A stretch of 64,000 bases of DNA from Latrodectus hesperus (GCA_037975125.1 CM075860.1:42999470-43063469), one strand, 5' to 3'; positions 20,393 to 33,084 are shown, counted from the stretch's first letter. Made by a program: numbers and translations. The notes: a model not told the origin generated them from the sequence alone.

Positions 20393-22589
20393 ATAAAAAA
20401 TATTTTTGTGATTTTTGGTTGTCTTTCTAAGGTTAGCTTTTGAATACGAGGCCTAATTCAATTAGAATGTAATGTCACGAATTGTAAAATTGAATGCTTG
20501 ATAGCGAACCAAAGAATTACTAGTTCCACAATCTTTCACAAAAAATAACGCCTAAATACTAAATTTCCAACAATATATTCTAACAATATTTAAAATTAAT
20601 AATTTATATGAATCTGAAAATTACTTCAAAAACAATTAATTCAAATGAAAATTAACGAAACCTTGAACTTTTCAAAATTTACAAGTCCAAACTTTTTCTT
20701 TCGTTGTTGTGACAACGAACATTGTATATAACATTGTTATAACAACAAAATTTAAAAAAAAACTTTTTAATATGAATTTTATCTTGATTCGTTTATATTT
20801 TGATAAAATAAAAAATTTTTTAACACACTATCTTAATATATTTCGTAAACATTGTTTTGATTTGTAACTGTACTATTATTCTTTGCACACACGAAGTCAA
20901 ATTATTATTGCAACTTATAATCTTATAATCTAGAGTGGATTCCAAAGCATAACAAACATCAAAACCTGAAGTGTGAATCAAACCCAGGAATTAATCAATC
21001 GAAAGCCATAGCTATAGTTGTTATGCTGCCACATCGGCGACAAATATTTGGGCCGAAATGTTTTTAGAGTAAATACTAATTTAATGAAATGAAATTTCAA
21101 GCCAGGAATTACTTTAAGCCGTTGAAGATTAATTTAGATAAAGTTGCCTGATTTCTGAAATTTTCAACCGTGACAACTTAATCTTAACTCCCCCTCAGCG
21201 TTGAGGGTATAATTATAATAACTGACTAGCATATAAACTTAAACATTTCCGAAATTTTAATATTCATGAGTTATTTGAAGAAATACTTTGAATGAGAATA
21301 AAAATTTGAGCAATATTTACACGTATTACTTATCATTAGGCAGGACTGTTTTTATAAACTCTTACCTTGTCATAAAATTCTTCACAACGTAATCCACTAA
21401 CCGTAGATTTCTTCAACAAACCTTTGAACAACAACGCAAGAATTGATGAGAAAGAAAAGACTCTTCACTGGTGCTGATACCACAGGTAAGCGGAAGACAT
21501 ACTCAACAATCTTGTCCAAATTGGAAGCTGCTAAGTAATTAAACTTAACTGACCAAACAGCTTAGCCATTTTTCTTCATTCGAAATAATCATATCTTTGG
21601 TAGTCTCTTTCTTGCTTCCTTTGTTCACAAATTGGCTGCAAATACTCCTTAGCAAACACAACTTTGTGCATGTTTGCAATTGGCGAGGCAAGGACAGTAT
21701 TTTACTTATTAGCTGATCATAATTCTATGATTTTTACTTTTCATTCAGTAGAGAAATAAGTGAAAAATTTATTCTAAGTAGACCATCACAGTTGATTATT
21801 TTTACACATTTTAAGTCATCTATAACATTTAATTTTTACCGGGAAGTGAAGTAAACCATTATGGAAACCGGGATTTTCTTTGAAAACTTGTGGTCTGGCA
21901 AACATGTACATTAAGGAAAATTTCAAATTTATAAAATATTTCAACACAAAAAACACTAAAGGAAAACAATAGCATTTATACACTATACATAATAATGCAT
22001 ACACAATGATTTCTATTTTATAAATTAAAAAGTTTGCGTGACAACTCGTGAATAAAATCAGTAATCCGTGCGACAAAGTTTTAATTATGCGGCAGGCATT
22101 TTTAATTATGAGCATTAAAGGGAAGACAATTTAACAATGCAAAATCAAATTGCAACACATCCGGACATTAGCTTCAAGAATGAGGAAATCAAAAACGAAA
22201 ACATGACTCATTTTTAGAAGGATAAAACTGTTTATTATTCACATTGGAGTCAGACATGAAAAATGAGAAGAAAATAAAAGTTGCAAAATAAAAAATTTGG
22301 ATTTAACGGATCAGTTACTCTGGCTTACTAAAGAAAGATGGTATGTTGGAATCTTTTTTTTATATTCGTAAAAAATACAAGATTTCATTATGACGTTATT
22401 TGTCTGAGCAGTTTTACAAACTTGTTTCAAAGACCAAAATGCTTAGAGAGAAGATGTAATTAATAATTTTATTTCTCGCAATAATGGATTTTTATACTAT
22501 TTTATTCCCTTTTATGTGAGCAAATGCTGTCAAACTTCAACTATATTTTTGTATTTTTTTTTTCTACAATGACGCACCTTCGCCGAACT
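20393..22589. other. Gene-free stretch with faint SINE scraps
   Basis: AT-rich. A decayed SINE-A piece is likely at 20885..21040. The 99-codon minus-strand frame at 21816..22115 has no recognisable feature and is left out. Confidence 0.4.
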
Positions 22590-22775
22590 GATTTCTTGGT
22601 GACTTGTTTATCGTTCAATGGTTATTTTTTGCACATGAGTGCTAATTAGACAGGAACCTATGGTTTTAAGTGGATTCCGAACCACTACAAATATCCATAC
22701 CCAAGGCGGGATTGAAACCCCATAAGACCTGTTGAACCGAAAATAAGAGCGATAACCATTTGGCTGACTTCTTGG
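22590..22775 (-). repeat. Old SINE-A copy
   Basis: Well preserved: TTTTTTGCACATGAGTGCTA, TGGATTCCGAACCACTACAA, ATCCATACCCAAGGCGGGAT, with a small insertion next to the B box. Confidence 0.8.
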
Positions 22776-22984
22776 CGTGAAAACACTAGGAATATAGATT
22801 AAAACTTACTGCCGAAAAAATATTTGTCATTGCTAACATACATATTTTACTTTAAAGGCATAAATATTTGACATCTATTAAAACTATTCCAAGTAAAGAC
22901 GTTTAAAAATATTATAAAAATTTGCAATTGATATTTTGCTTGGACCAGTGATGCCATTCGGCGACTTTATCGCTTGTAACTAAT

Positions 22985-23693
22985 ATGTTGAGGAATAAGT
23001 TCGTAGCATTTTTACCAAAGACTTTTATTTAAACAAAAAACAATAATTATATCAATAAGTTAATCAATTTATATATTCGCCGTTGCTGTTTACAACCTCT
23101 TCCCACCTCTCGACCCATTTGTTGATGCCGTTCCGCCAAAAATCACCTGGTCTGGTGTCGATGAAGTTGTTGAGCCAGTTTTTAAGGACCTCTTGGTGCA
23201 CTTGGAAATGCTCGAAAAGAATGCCCCAGTCAACAAGGAGCTCTACATTGCCCAGCTACACCGCGTGAATAAGGCTATTCGACTGAAAAGACCTAATCGA
23301 CATGTGGTCAAACCATACACTTTCACGACAACGCCAGGCCCCATGTTGCACAAGTCCTCCAAGTCGCACTCCAAGAACTCGAATGGGAGGTTCTGCAACA
23401 TTCGCCGTATTCTCCAGACCTTGCACCGACCGATTTCCATATTTTCCGCTGCTTGTCATACCATATGAAGGACGTTACCTTCCATAACAAAGAGGTCCTT
23501 AAAAACTGGCTCAACAACTGCTTTGACACCAAACCAGGCGATTTTAGGAGGAACAGCATCAACAAATGGGTCGAGAGGTGGGAAGAGGTTGTAAACAGCA
23601 ACGGTGAATATATAATTGATTAACTTATTGATATAATTTTTTTTTGTTTAAATGAAAGTCTTTGGTGAAAACGCTACTTATTCCCCAACTTAA
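22985..23693 (+). mobile_element. Fold-back mariner (long inverted arms from its own 3' end)
   Basis: The arms 22985..23194 and 23490..23693 are near-perfect inverted copies of about 205 bp. Each runs from the terminus (GTTGRGGAATAAGT) into the C-terminal transposase coding sequence. The unique centre is about 295 bp. TA dinucleotides flank both ends. The left end of the transposon, with the start codon and first catalytic aspartate, is missing and replaced by an inverted duplicate of the right end. It cannot encode a transposase but keeps two terminal repeats. Confidence 0.85.
23195..23634 (+). pseudogene. Mariner transposase C-terminal half (DD34D), frameshifted
   Basis: The plus strand reads NAPVNKELYIAQLHRVNKAI then LKRPNRH, as in mariner transposases. 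After a frameshift near 23325 it continues FHDNARPHVAQVLQVALQEL, HSPYSPDLAPTDFHIF and, to the stop at 23634, VERWEEVVNSNGEYIID. The second and third catalytic aspartates (HDNARPH and APTDFH) are 34 residues apart, the mariner spacing. The N-terminal DNA-binding half and first aspartate are absent. About 130 of about 345 residues remain. Confidence 0.88.
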
Positions 23694-24441
23694 TAGCAGA
23701 AAAAAGTATTTTACAAAAAACTTGTTCTATCGTTTATATTCACAAAAGCTAATTCAACCTGGACCTATGACTTAAAGCAGATTCAAAAACCATAAATATG
23801 CATGTCCAAAGAGTTCTGGTTGGCTGGTTTGTTACTCATGTGAACACTAAAAGTAATTATTCTCGATATAGAAAACAAATCCATGAACTCTTGAGCTGAC
23901 TACTACAGTGCTGACCAATCAGCTATCAGTAGCCATTTTGCAAATTTGAAACTATTTGCAAAAAATAAATGAATATTTTTTATTTGCACTTAAATAATTG
24001 CTGTTTTATAATTATTAACTTATTATAATTATTATAACTCTCCACAACGATATAGGTTACAGCTTTAAATGTAGCATTTCTAGAGAATGTCAAAAAATTA
24101 AATGACTTTATCCGTAATTAATACTTATAAGCCATTAAAAAAGCAGTTTCTGATTGAACTGAAAGCAATCAAACGTTATTCTATCTGCAAATCAGTTGAT
24201 GCTTCTGATTCTTAAGAAACAATTAGAACTAGTTCACAAATCGCTTGTAATGTTCTGATTTAATTAAATTAGTTGATCGTTTTAATGGTCTCTTTTTGTG
24301 AAAGGTGTTCTAAAATAACGCTAGATTTTAATTAAATAAAAACATTTTCTTTTAAATCGTTATTTTTTACTGAGTACACAAGATACGAGTTACATACGAA
24401 GTTACGTACAAAACAATGACATCCAAGGCTTTGCTAGCATA

Positions 24442-25800
24442 CAGTAGGCAAAATGATTATTTGTACACCACTTTTTTTAGTTTAGAAACATGAGCAGCTA
24501 TTTTATTCCTTGCGATGTGTGAGCGTGAGTTTGTTGTTTATTTCTAAGTAAACTATTTCTAAGTAAATCTAAGTAAAAATAAGTAAAAAAAAATTATCTT
24601 GAAATAATTGAAAATAAAATCTAAATTTTAGAAATTTAGAAAATTTCTTGCAAAAAGTATATTTGCACACCTATATCTCCGGTAAGTATTATTATCATTT
24701 CATGTAATTTTTCACATGATAGTTAATTTTTTGGGTAACTTGTATTTTTTAAACATTGAAGGTTATCTTTTTTAACAGTGAAGGTCACTCGCAGAGAAAG
24801 TTAGAGAAATGGCCACGAAATCAAAAGAAGTCTCTTTAGACATGAGAACTCATATTGTTAACCTTAAAAAAGTGGAAAATCTTATCGCGATATTCAAAAG
24901 ATGGTTAAGTTGCCCTTTCCAACTATAGGTTGCATCGTAAGAAAATATAAAAATACTGGAAGCGTTGAAAATGAACGCAGGCCAGGTGGCCCGAGTAAAT
25001 TAACTTCAAGAAATAAACGAAGTATTTTTAAAGCAGCTATTAGAAAACCAAAAAATTTCTGTTCAGAAAATTGAAGATGACCTTCTCGCATCTTCTAACA
25101 TTAGAGTGACCGCTCAAACAATAATAAATATGTTACATAGTGCTGGTTTAAAGGGCAGAACTCTGAGAAAAAAAAACAAAACAATGACCTCTGAAGTTAA
25201 TAGAAAAAAGCGTCTAGAATTTGCTATGAAATACAAAGCCAAACCGATGGACTTCTGAAAAAAGGTTATTTTTTCAGGTGAGAGTAAGTTTGAAATTTTT
25301 TCAGCCTCTAGTATCCGAAAAATCTGGCGAAAAAATAAAGCAGCCATGATAGTAAAAATGTACTTCAGACCCTGAAACATGGTGGTAGAAATGTGATGGT
25401 TTGGGGGCTATGTAGCTCATGGCGGGTTGGATAATTATCCTTTATTGACACAAAAATGACACCTTTAGGTTACATTGATGTGTTGCGGCATAACTTATTA
25501 GACAGTGCTGAAAAATTGGGTATCGGAGGCACTTTCTTATTCCAACAAGATAACAATCCAAAACACACTGCGATAGTTACTAAAACATGGTTGCTTTATA
25601 ATGCGCCAAGACGCCTTGAAACTACACCACAATCCCCGGATATAAATCCAATTGAAAATTTGTGGATGCTATTGGATGCTCAAGTCCGAAAAAAAATATT
25701 GAAAGCCGCGCAGAGTTAAAACTTTCAACTGCAGGTTTGTACTTTACAGGATCAACATATTTTTTTTTAATCGAAAAAGCATTTAAATCTCAAATTAAAA
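24442..25800 (+). mobile_element. Tc1-like DNA transposon, decayed, 3' end lost
   Basis: A TA precedes CAGTAGGCAAAATGATTATT at 24442. An outer motif TATTTGTACACC (24457..24468) recurs as TATTTGCACACC near 24660, about 200 bp in, which resembles the double repeats (IR/DR) of some Tc1 elements. The transposase remnant follows. I found no matching right terminal repeat; a MITE begins at 25808. Confidence 0.7.
24809..25719 (+). pseudogene. Tc1-type transposase pseudogene (DD34E)
   Basis: ATG at 24809 opens MATKSKEVSLDMRTHIVNLK. After a frameshift it reads KSYRDIQKMVKLPFPTIG, then RRPGGPSKLT, matching the paired HTH and GRPR-like linker. RVTAQTIINMLHSAGLKGRT and FSGESKFEIF follow, then LFQQDNNPKHTA and SPDINPIENLW. 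The second aspartate and the glutamate are 34 residues apart. At the first catalytic position the usual FSDESKF reads FSGESKF, so aspartate is lost. Stops near 25078, 25256, 25374 and 25392 also break it. Confidence 0.88.
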
Positions 25801-25807
25801 AACATGG

Positions 25808-26072
25808 CACATATGTCGTATAATCCAGTATGTCAAATTCGGAGTTCAGTGATTTTTTTGGCGGATTTCTTAGGTAAATCCCAACCCGGTTTTTATTACG
25901 CCATAGAAATGGTTTAAGAATTATTCAGAACTTTTAAGAATAATGCAGAAAATTCTATTTTGGCAACCTAGTATTTACATCGAAGTTCACGTCATAAGAC
26001 GTCATGTTGGCAACATTTCTTCATCGCCAAAAAATTCTGAATTTGAAATGCTGGATTATATGGTATCTGCCC
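25808..26072. mobile_element. TIR-MITE copy 2
   Basis: CACATATGTCGTATAATCC at the left and TGGATTATATGGTATCTG at the right are inverted ends of the same family as 35817..36057. Internal blocks ATTCTATTTTGGCAACC, CACGTCATAAGACGTCATGT and CAACATTTCTTCATCGCCAA are shared. Confidence 0.8.
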
Positions 26073-26814
26073 CAAAATCATTCTTGTGACTTGTTCTACA
26101 TTTTGGAAAAAAAAAAAAAAATTGGTACGTGACAACAATAAAATTTTAAAATTTCTTGAAATTTTGAAGTATGGCAGGGAACAATTCTAATAACGATTTT
26201 AAAATACACTTGCAATAGAAATTTCTGAATTTCTGATTAGAAATTTTTAATGATGTTAAGATTACCCTAAAAGTTTAAATTGTGCTATGTAACTAAAAAT
26301 TGTAATTTTATGTACGAATAGATTTAACGACGAAATTCGAAAAAAACAGTTGAATATCTTACAACGCATTTGAAATCTGGCTCTTCGCAAAAAATATGAA
26401 TGGAAATGCTAAAAATGTCTCAACGGTTTTGTAGCAAGACTTTAAAATTATCCCACAATGCACTGAGAATCTACCCTTTCAGCTAAAATTTACGATAACT
26501 TAATGGGAACGTTTTAACAATGCTGAAGTTGTAAGCATTGTTTCAAAACGTAAAACTTAAAATCTGGTTATGTGCAGAATTTAAAACACAGCTAATAAAC
26601 AACGGAAATCATTAACCCTTTGTTAAAATTTGAGATATCATCTAGTAAGCACAAAATATAATTTTATAACATATATAAACATTATATCATGAAATTTACA
26701 AGCACTTTGAAGATATTTAACTTTGAGACTCTTAAAATTCATTTACAAAATCTGAAAAATAAATAAGATGTTACATTTACATTTTTTACTAAAAACTTAC
26801 TAAACTTTATAGCA
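26073..26814. other. Gene-free AT-rich stretch
   Basis: I see nothing beyond an A-run at 26107..26121. Confidence 0.5.
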
Positions 26815-27855
26815 TACTTTAATACTGAGCTTATATAAAAACTCAGTGGCACGACAACCAATATCGGGGCCTAAACCTGTAGTGCCTATACCTGTTTTCA
26901 ATACCGAGGGCTCTGAAGTATGAAGAATACGCCCCCAATAAGTGGTGAGCCTAACGCGAAACCCCCAGTGTTTAGGTCCCAAGCATGCTTGGTACTCAGT
27001 TTTATCACCCCACTGAAGGAATAAAAGGGTGTGTGTAGCTTGCCCAATCCGAAGATCGAACCTGGGACCTATCATATTGCTTATATATATGTCATTGGGC
27101 ACCTCTGCTTTTATCAGCATTTTGTACCATTAACTCCAAACCCAATGTTTCCTAGTTCCAGTTGCTCGGGTCACCCACTTTATTAATAAAGTCCGAAAAC
27201 CCTTTAATGGAGTCTAGGTGTCACTCTCTAGTATGGATGATGCCTAAAGAGGTTAATCTAGGGAGGGCAAGAGCCTCGCATTCATAAATGATATGCTCTG
27301 CCGTTTCCTCTTGCGTATGACATTTCCAGCAGATAGGGTCTTGCTGAAACAGTCCCATCTGGTCAGAGAGTCAGTCATACTAGGGATAGCTTCCTGACTT
27401 TCACCAGAAGATGGTTTATAGGTCATTTCTACCTCAAGTGAAGGATTCATTACTGCCTCTTTACAAGACTGTCTCTGAGTTCCCTTGTCTTTTTCAGCAA
27501 GGTCTACTTCAGAGGCATCATCTGCAGATGCAGAAAGGTTTGTTATTTCTTGTGTCTTTTCAGCCACAAGATAACAATTTATAAGCTCAGGTAATATAAG
27601 TCCACCCAGCATTGCCTGAGATACTGGGCAAGGCAAATTACTCTAGAAGTTTGCCAGGCAACTAGAGGCTCCGTTAAGACACCAATACTGCGGTGCCAAT
27701 TAGCCCTAGGCACGGATCGCATAACACCAGGGTTTACGGGAGCTGGTTCGCGGCCTCTGATTCTATATTCAAGGCTATCCTGTCATTCCTACAAGACGTT
27801 CGGTGATCCACCACATACCGACGCGCCTGGTAGCTGCTCAGGCCCCAGGTTGCAA
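26815..27855 (-). mobile_element. LINE-H copy with internal deletion, minus strand
   Basis: The part 27060..27361 is collinear with the LINE-H 3' region at 29780..30050 (GGGACTGTTTCAGCAAGACC, then the zinc-knuckle segment and the ACATTGGGTTTGGAGTTAA block). Upstream of 27361 the sequence departs abruptly, so 27362..27855 is either the element's own 5' region joined by deletion, or another element. A 128-codon frame (27636..27253) crosses the join and leaves the ancestral ORF2 frame. Downstream, 26830..27060 has a B-box-like GGTTCGATC and may be a separate SINE. Confidence 0.6.
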
Positions 27856-29529
27856 TATGCTTAAATTAATATTAATCTATTTCCCGATGTTTTTCAAAAT
27901 TATAATTCTATAAAGCAATAACGCATTATTATAAGTAAAGCAGTTTTTTCCCCCTTTTATCAGATCATAGGGACATAACGCATATTTTCTAAGAAAGTAG
28001 AATTACCCGTAACACATATTTACAACCATTTTCATAAATTATACATATTCCCTTAGAATAGCAGTTTATCAACTCTTATGTGATCCTAAAATAATACTTC
28101 TTATCTTTTAAAGCCTCCGGTTTTAAAATCCACATCAACTTAAATATTTTCTTTACTCCCAAATAATCACTTGGAACATAAAAACTCTATTTTATCTGCG
28201 CATGTCTTAAAGCGGTTTTTATTTTGGTCCTGGAATTATGAAAAGCTTTTTTTTTCTTTCCAAAATATAAATAAAACTCGCTTTCACCGTAGAAAGTTGT
28301 TTGAAAAACTTTCATCTGAACCGGTGCGAAACCAAACATCTTCAATGAGCCATGAATTGTTTATTCGTTCTTTCTTTTTTTATTATTAAAATGGCTAAAA
28401 AAACATGAAAGTAGATCTGAGGTAATGACGCTGATTTTTCCCACGCATAGAAAAGCTTCTTGAACGTGAATGAATAACTTTCACATTTTTATTTTTGTCA
28501 TACAAAAAATGTGGGTGTAGCAAGAAATTCTCATACAAAATGCTGCATTCTGGAAATAAGATTTGAGAACGTGAAAATTAAAGTAAATTATGTCATAACT
28601 TAGTTACTTATGTACTAAAAGAATGAAACAGTATCTGCGCATATTTAATCATTTATTTTGAAATTATATTAAAATTTTAGCGACGTTTTGCCAAATGAGT
28701 ATTGTTATAAAGAATAAAAGATACATTTTTTAAAAATTCTTCCAAAGTGAAACTATAGTAAACTATTTTAGATTAGAAATTCTATTTCTAAATTTAACAA
28801 AAATCATGAAAAAAATTTTTTTGAAACTACAAAACATTTACAGGATAGTAAAATGTTAAAAAAGTTTATTAAGATCTTATAATAAAATAAAAAGTTGTTT
28901 AATTAAATAAATTTGGTAACATACAAAAGTGTATTTTTCAAATTCATTAAATTTACGGCATCTTCAAAGTATGCTGAAAAAAAAAGATAATGATAATAAA
29001 AAATCTAACATGATACCGCAAATTAAATAAGACAAAGGAAACGCATTTAGTTATATTTTTTTTATAAATAACCAAATAAATGGGTGAATATGGATACTTT
29101 GTGATAATTTTGAGTAACGTATACTTTATTAAATTTCAGTTTGATTTAACTTGTCGCTTTACGGCCCCTTTTTGTAAACTAAGATTATTTCGATGAAATC
29201 TTTAGTTTGCATTCCTAATTATTACAAACATTAGTAAGTTGTGGAAATGGAACTCGAAAATTTTTGAATTGAAGTCCGATCGCTAACTATTCAGCTATCA
29301 GATCTTCTGAATCAACTGTTTAAACTAAATGTGATCATTCAACTAATTGCTCTGCTTAAGATACAGAAAACTATTGAATACAATGCTATGATTCCAAATA
29401 TTAAACAATCAGCTTAGGTTAATTTTCAAAGTAAGAATCCAATCACTGAATTATTTTCAAAATGTTCCAATGAATGAACTAAATTTTAGTACCTTAAATT
29501 TTTTTCTCAAGTTACAGATTCTCCATAGT
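27856..29529. other. Gene-free AT-rich stretch
   Basis: No gene recognised. A decayed SINE-A copy is likely at 29140..29310 (ATTACAAACATTAGTAAG, CTAACTATTCAGCTATCAG). Confidence 0.4.
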
Positions 29530-29543
29530 ATCGAAAGATCCTT

Positions 29544-30079
29544 CCAGAACCTTTTTGTGGGATCAATTTGAAGACCGCAAAAACCAATGTTCTCAGATGG
29601 GAAAAACGGAAGATGTATGAAGCTTGGCTCAAATCTCCTGGTCAAACCCACGCTAAAGGTATGATCTGTAGATCATCAGCGAGGATTTCCTATGAAATTC
29701 TAAGATGCTCTAGGCAGAAGATACGTTTAATCGTAGGCTTCATAACTGGGCACTACTATTTCAGAAAACATCTCCATAAAATGGGACTGTTTCAGCAAGA
29801 CCCTATCTGCAGGAAATGTCATATGCAAGAGGAAACGGCCAAGCATATCATTTATGAATGCGAGGCTTTTGCCCTGCCTAGATTAACCTCTTTAGGCATC
29901 ATCCATACTAGAGAGTTACACCTAGATTCCATTAAAGGGTTATCAGACTTTATTAATAAAGTGGGTGATCCGAGCAAATGGAACTAAGAAACATTGGGTT
30001 TGGAGTTAACGGTACAAAATGTTGATAAAAGCAGAGGTGCTCAATGACATACAAACCCAACTCGAAGAAGAAGAAGAAG
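29544..30079 (+). mobile_element. LINE-H, 5'-truncated copy with (GAA)n tail and 14-bp target duplication
   Basis: ATCGAAAGATCCTT occurs at 29530..29543 and again exactly at 30080..30093. The 536-bp insert carries the end of a non-LTR ORF2: a 140-codon frame (29568..29987) with RLIVGFITGHYYFRKHLH, a CRKC...H...C zinc-knuckle-like motif and stop TAA at 29985. A 3' UTR of about 75 bp and a GAAGAAGAAGAAGAA tail follow. The knuckle and TGH..LR.H pattern are typical of the region after RNase H in Jockey-type elements. Confidence 0.88.
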
Positions 30080-30532
30080 ATCGAAAGATCCTTAAAATTT
30101 AGAAATACTTCTTGAATATTTATCGCACTAGCATCTGCTAGAAATACTACATCTTCGTAAATACAGACAAAAATCGCCAACGCGAAAGGCAAAGGTTGAA
30201 AAAAATGAAGAATTTTGTAGATGGTCTGAGTCAAATTGGAGGCGGTGATACGGTTCCATGATTTTTTTCAACCAAACCGCCTTTTAGTTGCGATTACATC
30301 TGACTGTTTCCAATTATCATTTGTCATACACACCTCCAGATAATGATAACGATGACTCTCGCCAGATGACTGACCTTTCGCGTCGTAATATCGCCCTCTC
30401 TGTGTTTATAATTTTTATAATATCACTTATAGTCAACCGAATAAAAAGTGATTACACCCTCTGATTTCTAGTTCAACAGTAAGTGCGAGCGAGAAACTTG
30501 GCCGGAGAAGAAAATAAAATGTTGACGTAAGC

Positions 30533-31216
30533 AAAATTATTTACAAATGTTGTAATTATTAATTTAGAATTCTATTAATGAATGAAATTTTTAAAAAATT
30601 AAATCGTTCCTTCCGATTTAAACTAATTGTAGAGTGGATATTTTGTCTTTTTTATTTTGCTTTTTCTTCTATTCTATTGTCAACACAGAGGGCTTGATAT
30701 CATGGAAAACGGCTTCTCAAACTAATGCTTTGCTCCTTATGTAGGAAATCGTTTTATTAACAGAATGAACTTCGACACTATTCTAAGATATTCGATGGTG
30801 AACTCCGCCTTGTTTGCTGCCGCTCGAAGAATGCGACTGGAAGGAAAAATGCGTTTTATGGAAAGTTAAGCAAAACTCATTAAAATCTACTGAGAAAGAA
30901 AAAAAGAATTAAGAATAGATTGTTTTAAAATATTGCAATTATTAATTTAAAATTCTATAAATTAATGAAATTATTAAAACTTTAAATCATCCTTGTGCGT
31001 GTGTCGATTTAAATGAATCATAAAGTGTATGTTTTGTCTTTTTCATTTTGCTTTTTCTGCTGCTCTATTGTCCATGTGTTAATGGTTTGAATCAATGGAA
31101 AATGCTTCTGAAACCGATACTTTGGTCCTTATATAAGAAATCGATTTACTAACAAAATGAACTCCGACACTATTCTCTGATATTCCATGGTGAACTTCGC
31201 CTTGTTTACTGCCATT
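30533..31216. repeat. Tandem duplication, about 385-bp period, with parallel short minus-strand frames
   Basis: Unit 1 (30533..30825) and unit 2 (30920..31216) share ATTTTGTCTTTTT(T/C)ATTTT, GCTTTTTCT, CGACACTATTCT and GGTGAACT(C/T)CGCCTTGTTT. On the minus strand both keep an open frame of about 33 codons (NKAEFTIEYLRIVS against NKAKFTMEYQRIVS) with stops at aligned positions. Confidence 0.75.
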
Positions 31217-31519
31217 TGACAAATTCGGCAGGCTGCAAATTTGTCGACATTTCTTATTTTCGATGCCGTCTCTATACGGCGAGATATAGATGAAACGTTC
31301 TCTGACGTCATGGATATTTTAAACCAATGAGAATTGTAATAAAGTGATGTAACCATGATCACAACTGGAACGAAATTAACAACCACTTTATGGTTAACAA
31401 CTAATATTTCACAACTTCTAATATACGAACAATTTCCTTCCTAATCATCCAGTTAAAAATTCTAATGAAAAGAATATGCATAATTTCAGTTTTCTTTAGA
31501 AAGAGATTTTCTTTAGCTT

Positions 31520-31900
31520 TTATAGAGGAGAATCTTTCAGACACTTTAACGAGGTCACACTGGCGTCACGTTGTGGATAGGTCACAGGCTGTTCGAGGAA
31601 AAAAAAACATTTTATCTCCCTAAAGGGGAGAAGAGATACCGTTATTGCCCTGACAGACGAGGGAAATTTTACGACGCCTAAGCGATATAAAATTACTTTT
31701 CTCCCCCCCCCATATCGAGGAGTGAGAAAGCACTTTGTAAGAGCGGTAGGGATTATCTGTAGGCTTAGGTGAACTTTAACCCTCTGAACGACAGAAAAGG
31801 AGGGCAATTTTCGACAACTCTGTCTGGGGAAATGGCCGATAAATTCCGAGGAGCCAGGCGTTGGAGAGATCGTCGGCAGCAAGCTACGAAATCCGCATTC
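31520..31900. other. Less AT-rich unique island
   Basis: Open on the minus strand for 121 codons (31520..31882), but the translation has no recognised domain and no supporting splice signals. Contains a C-run at 31703..31711. Confidence 0.25.
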
Positions 31901-33084
31901 ACTGAGTGACGAATGACAGAATCGTTCTGAATTTTAAAGTAGAGATAAATTAATGGTTATTTTTTTTAACTCTACACACATACTTTTTCCATATAAAAAA
32001 TTATAGCTTTCATCTTTTTTAAAAAAATACTTTTTAGAAACTTGTCTATTAAAAAATTACACAGATTTATTTTTTAATCAACAACGAAACTAATGCGCAG
32101 TTTTTTTACAATGAGTTTTATTTTGATTTACAGTTAAGGAATACCTTAATTGTAACTGTGAGACTCATATTTCCAAGTCACGTGAAAGTTAAGTACTTAT
32201 GAAAAATAAATAGCAATTTAACGAATTATTCACTTAAAAATCGTACGATTGCAAATCAAAAATCGCTAATATTTTACAATTCATTAAAAGTTTTTGAAAT
32301 AAGTAAAATTTTTAATCTTTTTATTGTAGATAGTTATATTTAGTTATGAAATGATGATACATTTACTATAATAATAAGTACATTAGAATTTCTAATAGAT
32401 AATAATAGTGTGATTTTGATGTTTTTCTAAAAAATAATTTCTTACATTTTAATATATCTGAAATAAAAGTGTATTTCGCATAAATTATTATGCTGATTTA
32501 TTGAAGTACTCACAGGTTCGCGCATTTGAACCCCAATGTTTAAATATTTGAATATAATTGTATTAATTAAAAAACACTCCTTTAATGCCAAAAATTAATA
32601 TTTAGGGAAGAATTGCGGCTATTTTGTGCCTTTCTTATCAATTTAGTACGTAAAAATTCAGTTAATTTTGTAAGCAAATTTTCTAATTATTTTAATGATA
32701 CATTCGCATTCATAAATTTGGAGGAATTACTTTTAGCTGTAAGATCAGAAACAACGTAGTGTTATATAATTCATTAGTTCAAAGTAAATTAAAAATTGTA
32801 TTAATAACTAAAATAACAAGGAAAAAATATTTTTTAAAAAATGCGTTCTTAAATTTTTATAATCAGCGAAAGTTAAAAAGTGAGAATTATTATTATCACA
32901 ATAGGTATCTAACAAATTGTTTACGTATATCTAGATTTTCAAATATATATCACAGGTTGCTAATAAATGTAATTTATGTAAATTAAGGAAATATTTACAC
33001 AATTTATTTTAAATTTTTTTAAAAGAAAAAATATGCATTAATATATATTATATGAGAGTTGAATCCAGTTAAGACTAGTTTATT
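31901..33084. other. Gene-free AT-rich stretch
   Basis: I see nothing supportable. The 75-codon frame at 32759 is lysine/asparagine-rich and expected by base composition. Confidence 0.5.

Noticed and set aside
25114..25380. Minus-strand hydrophobic frame of 88 codons
   Set aside because: Antisense shadow of the Tc1 transposase remnant.
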